From Stutzerimonas nosocomialis (GTDB lineage Bacteria > Pseudomonadota > Gammaproteobacteria > Pseudomonadales > Pseudomonadaceae), in contig NZ_QLAE01000041.1 of assembly GCF_005876855.1 (NCBI RefSeq), forward strand, positions 1 to 37,426: DNA of 37,426 nt. Reading direction: 5' to 3'. Made by a program: the position numbers and the translations under genes. Below, piece by piece: positions 37,344 to 37,426 of the stretch. Every line of letters begins with the position of its first letter. Position 1 is the stretch's first letter. Below the pieces are notes generated by a model. It worked only from the letters and a program-made list of their open reading frames with translations. It searched no databases and was not told the origin of the DNA.

Positions 37344-37426
37344 CATTTCAGGCAGGGTCGGATGAGTGGCGGCGGTCGCCTTTTCCGTGGCGCCGGTGGC
37401 CGCCGCGCTCCTAATGGCAATATCCC

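Noticed and set aside
37362-37426. Possible gene start (ATG AGT GGC...) at the window end
   Set aside because: Only about 21 codons are visible, Gly/Arg-rich, with a marginal ribosome site; too little to support a call.

Overview
The window is GC-rich and almost solidly coding, with two- to four-gene transcription units on both strands. Gene content and order match the genus Pseudomonas, probably the Stutzerimonas (P. stutzeri) group. Markers are full-length RpsB, Map, GlnD, DapC/DapD/DapE, a CsdA/CsdE/TcdA sulfur-transfer set, PlsB, a MexJ/MexK/MexL-like efflux locus, RsmJ, TsaB, Adk, Ppc and an LptF-like OmpA lipoprotein. From memory of P. aeruginosa PAO1 this resembles the tsf-to-lptF chromosomal stretch, with the dapE-rlmA-hypothetical-csp block (elsewhere in PAO1) inserted after tcdA. 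No phage, transposase, CRISPR array, tRNA or rRNA gene was seen.

Layout. 1-2041: tsf start and rpsB (minus), a leader region, then map (plus). 2084-6042: glnD and dapC. 6076-6498: two small minus-strand genes, one only 45 codons. 6640-9781: ArsC/YffB-like gene, dapD, csdA and csdE (plus), then tcdA on the opposite strand. 10787-13132: dapE, rlmA and a small conserved gene, then a cold-shock gene (minus) behind a long leader. 13693-19604: a probable accessory module made of a polyamine/opine-type ABC importer (ATPase, Tat-type binding protein, two permeases) ending in an Asp/Glu-hydantoin racemase, with a divergent GntR/FCD regulator. 19713-22909: plsB and a DUF4197 exported protein. 23022-27926: mexK and mexJ (minus) with divergent mexL. 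27929-35286 (all minus): rsmJ, extensin-like protein, DUF72 protein, a hypothetical, tsaB, adk, ppc. 35473-37297 (plus): small RHH-like protein, DUF4398 lipoprotein and LptF-like lipoprotein.

How the parts fit. DapC, DapD and DapE are three steps of the succinylase branch of diaminopimelate/lysine synthesis, placed near the nitrogen sensor GlnD. CsdA, CsdE and TcdA link cysteine desulfuration to tRNA t6A cyclisation, and TsaB further along belongs to t6A synthesis. The last two lipoprotein genes lie behind a very good match to an AlgU (sigma-22) envelope-stress promoter.

The most interesting parts are the racemase/ABC/GntR module with a shared palindromic operator motif, a paired REP element (REPIN) between converging genes, and two mutually exclusive RNA hairpins just before the lptF-like gene. 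No clear new defence or mobile system is visible; most of the window is core genome.
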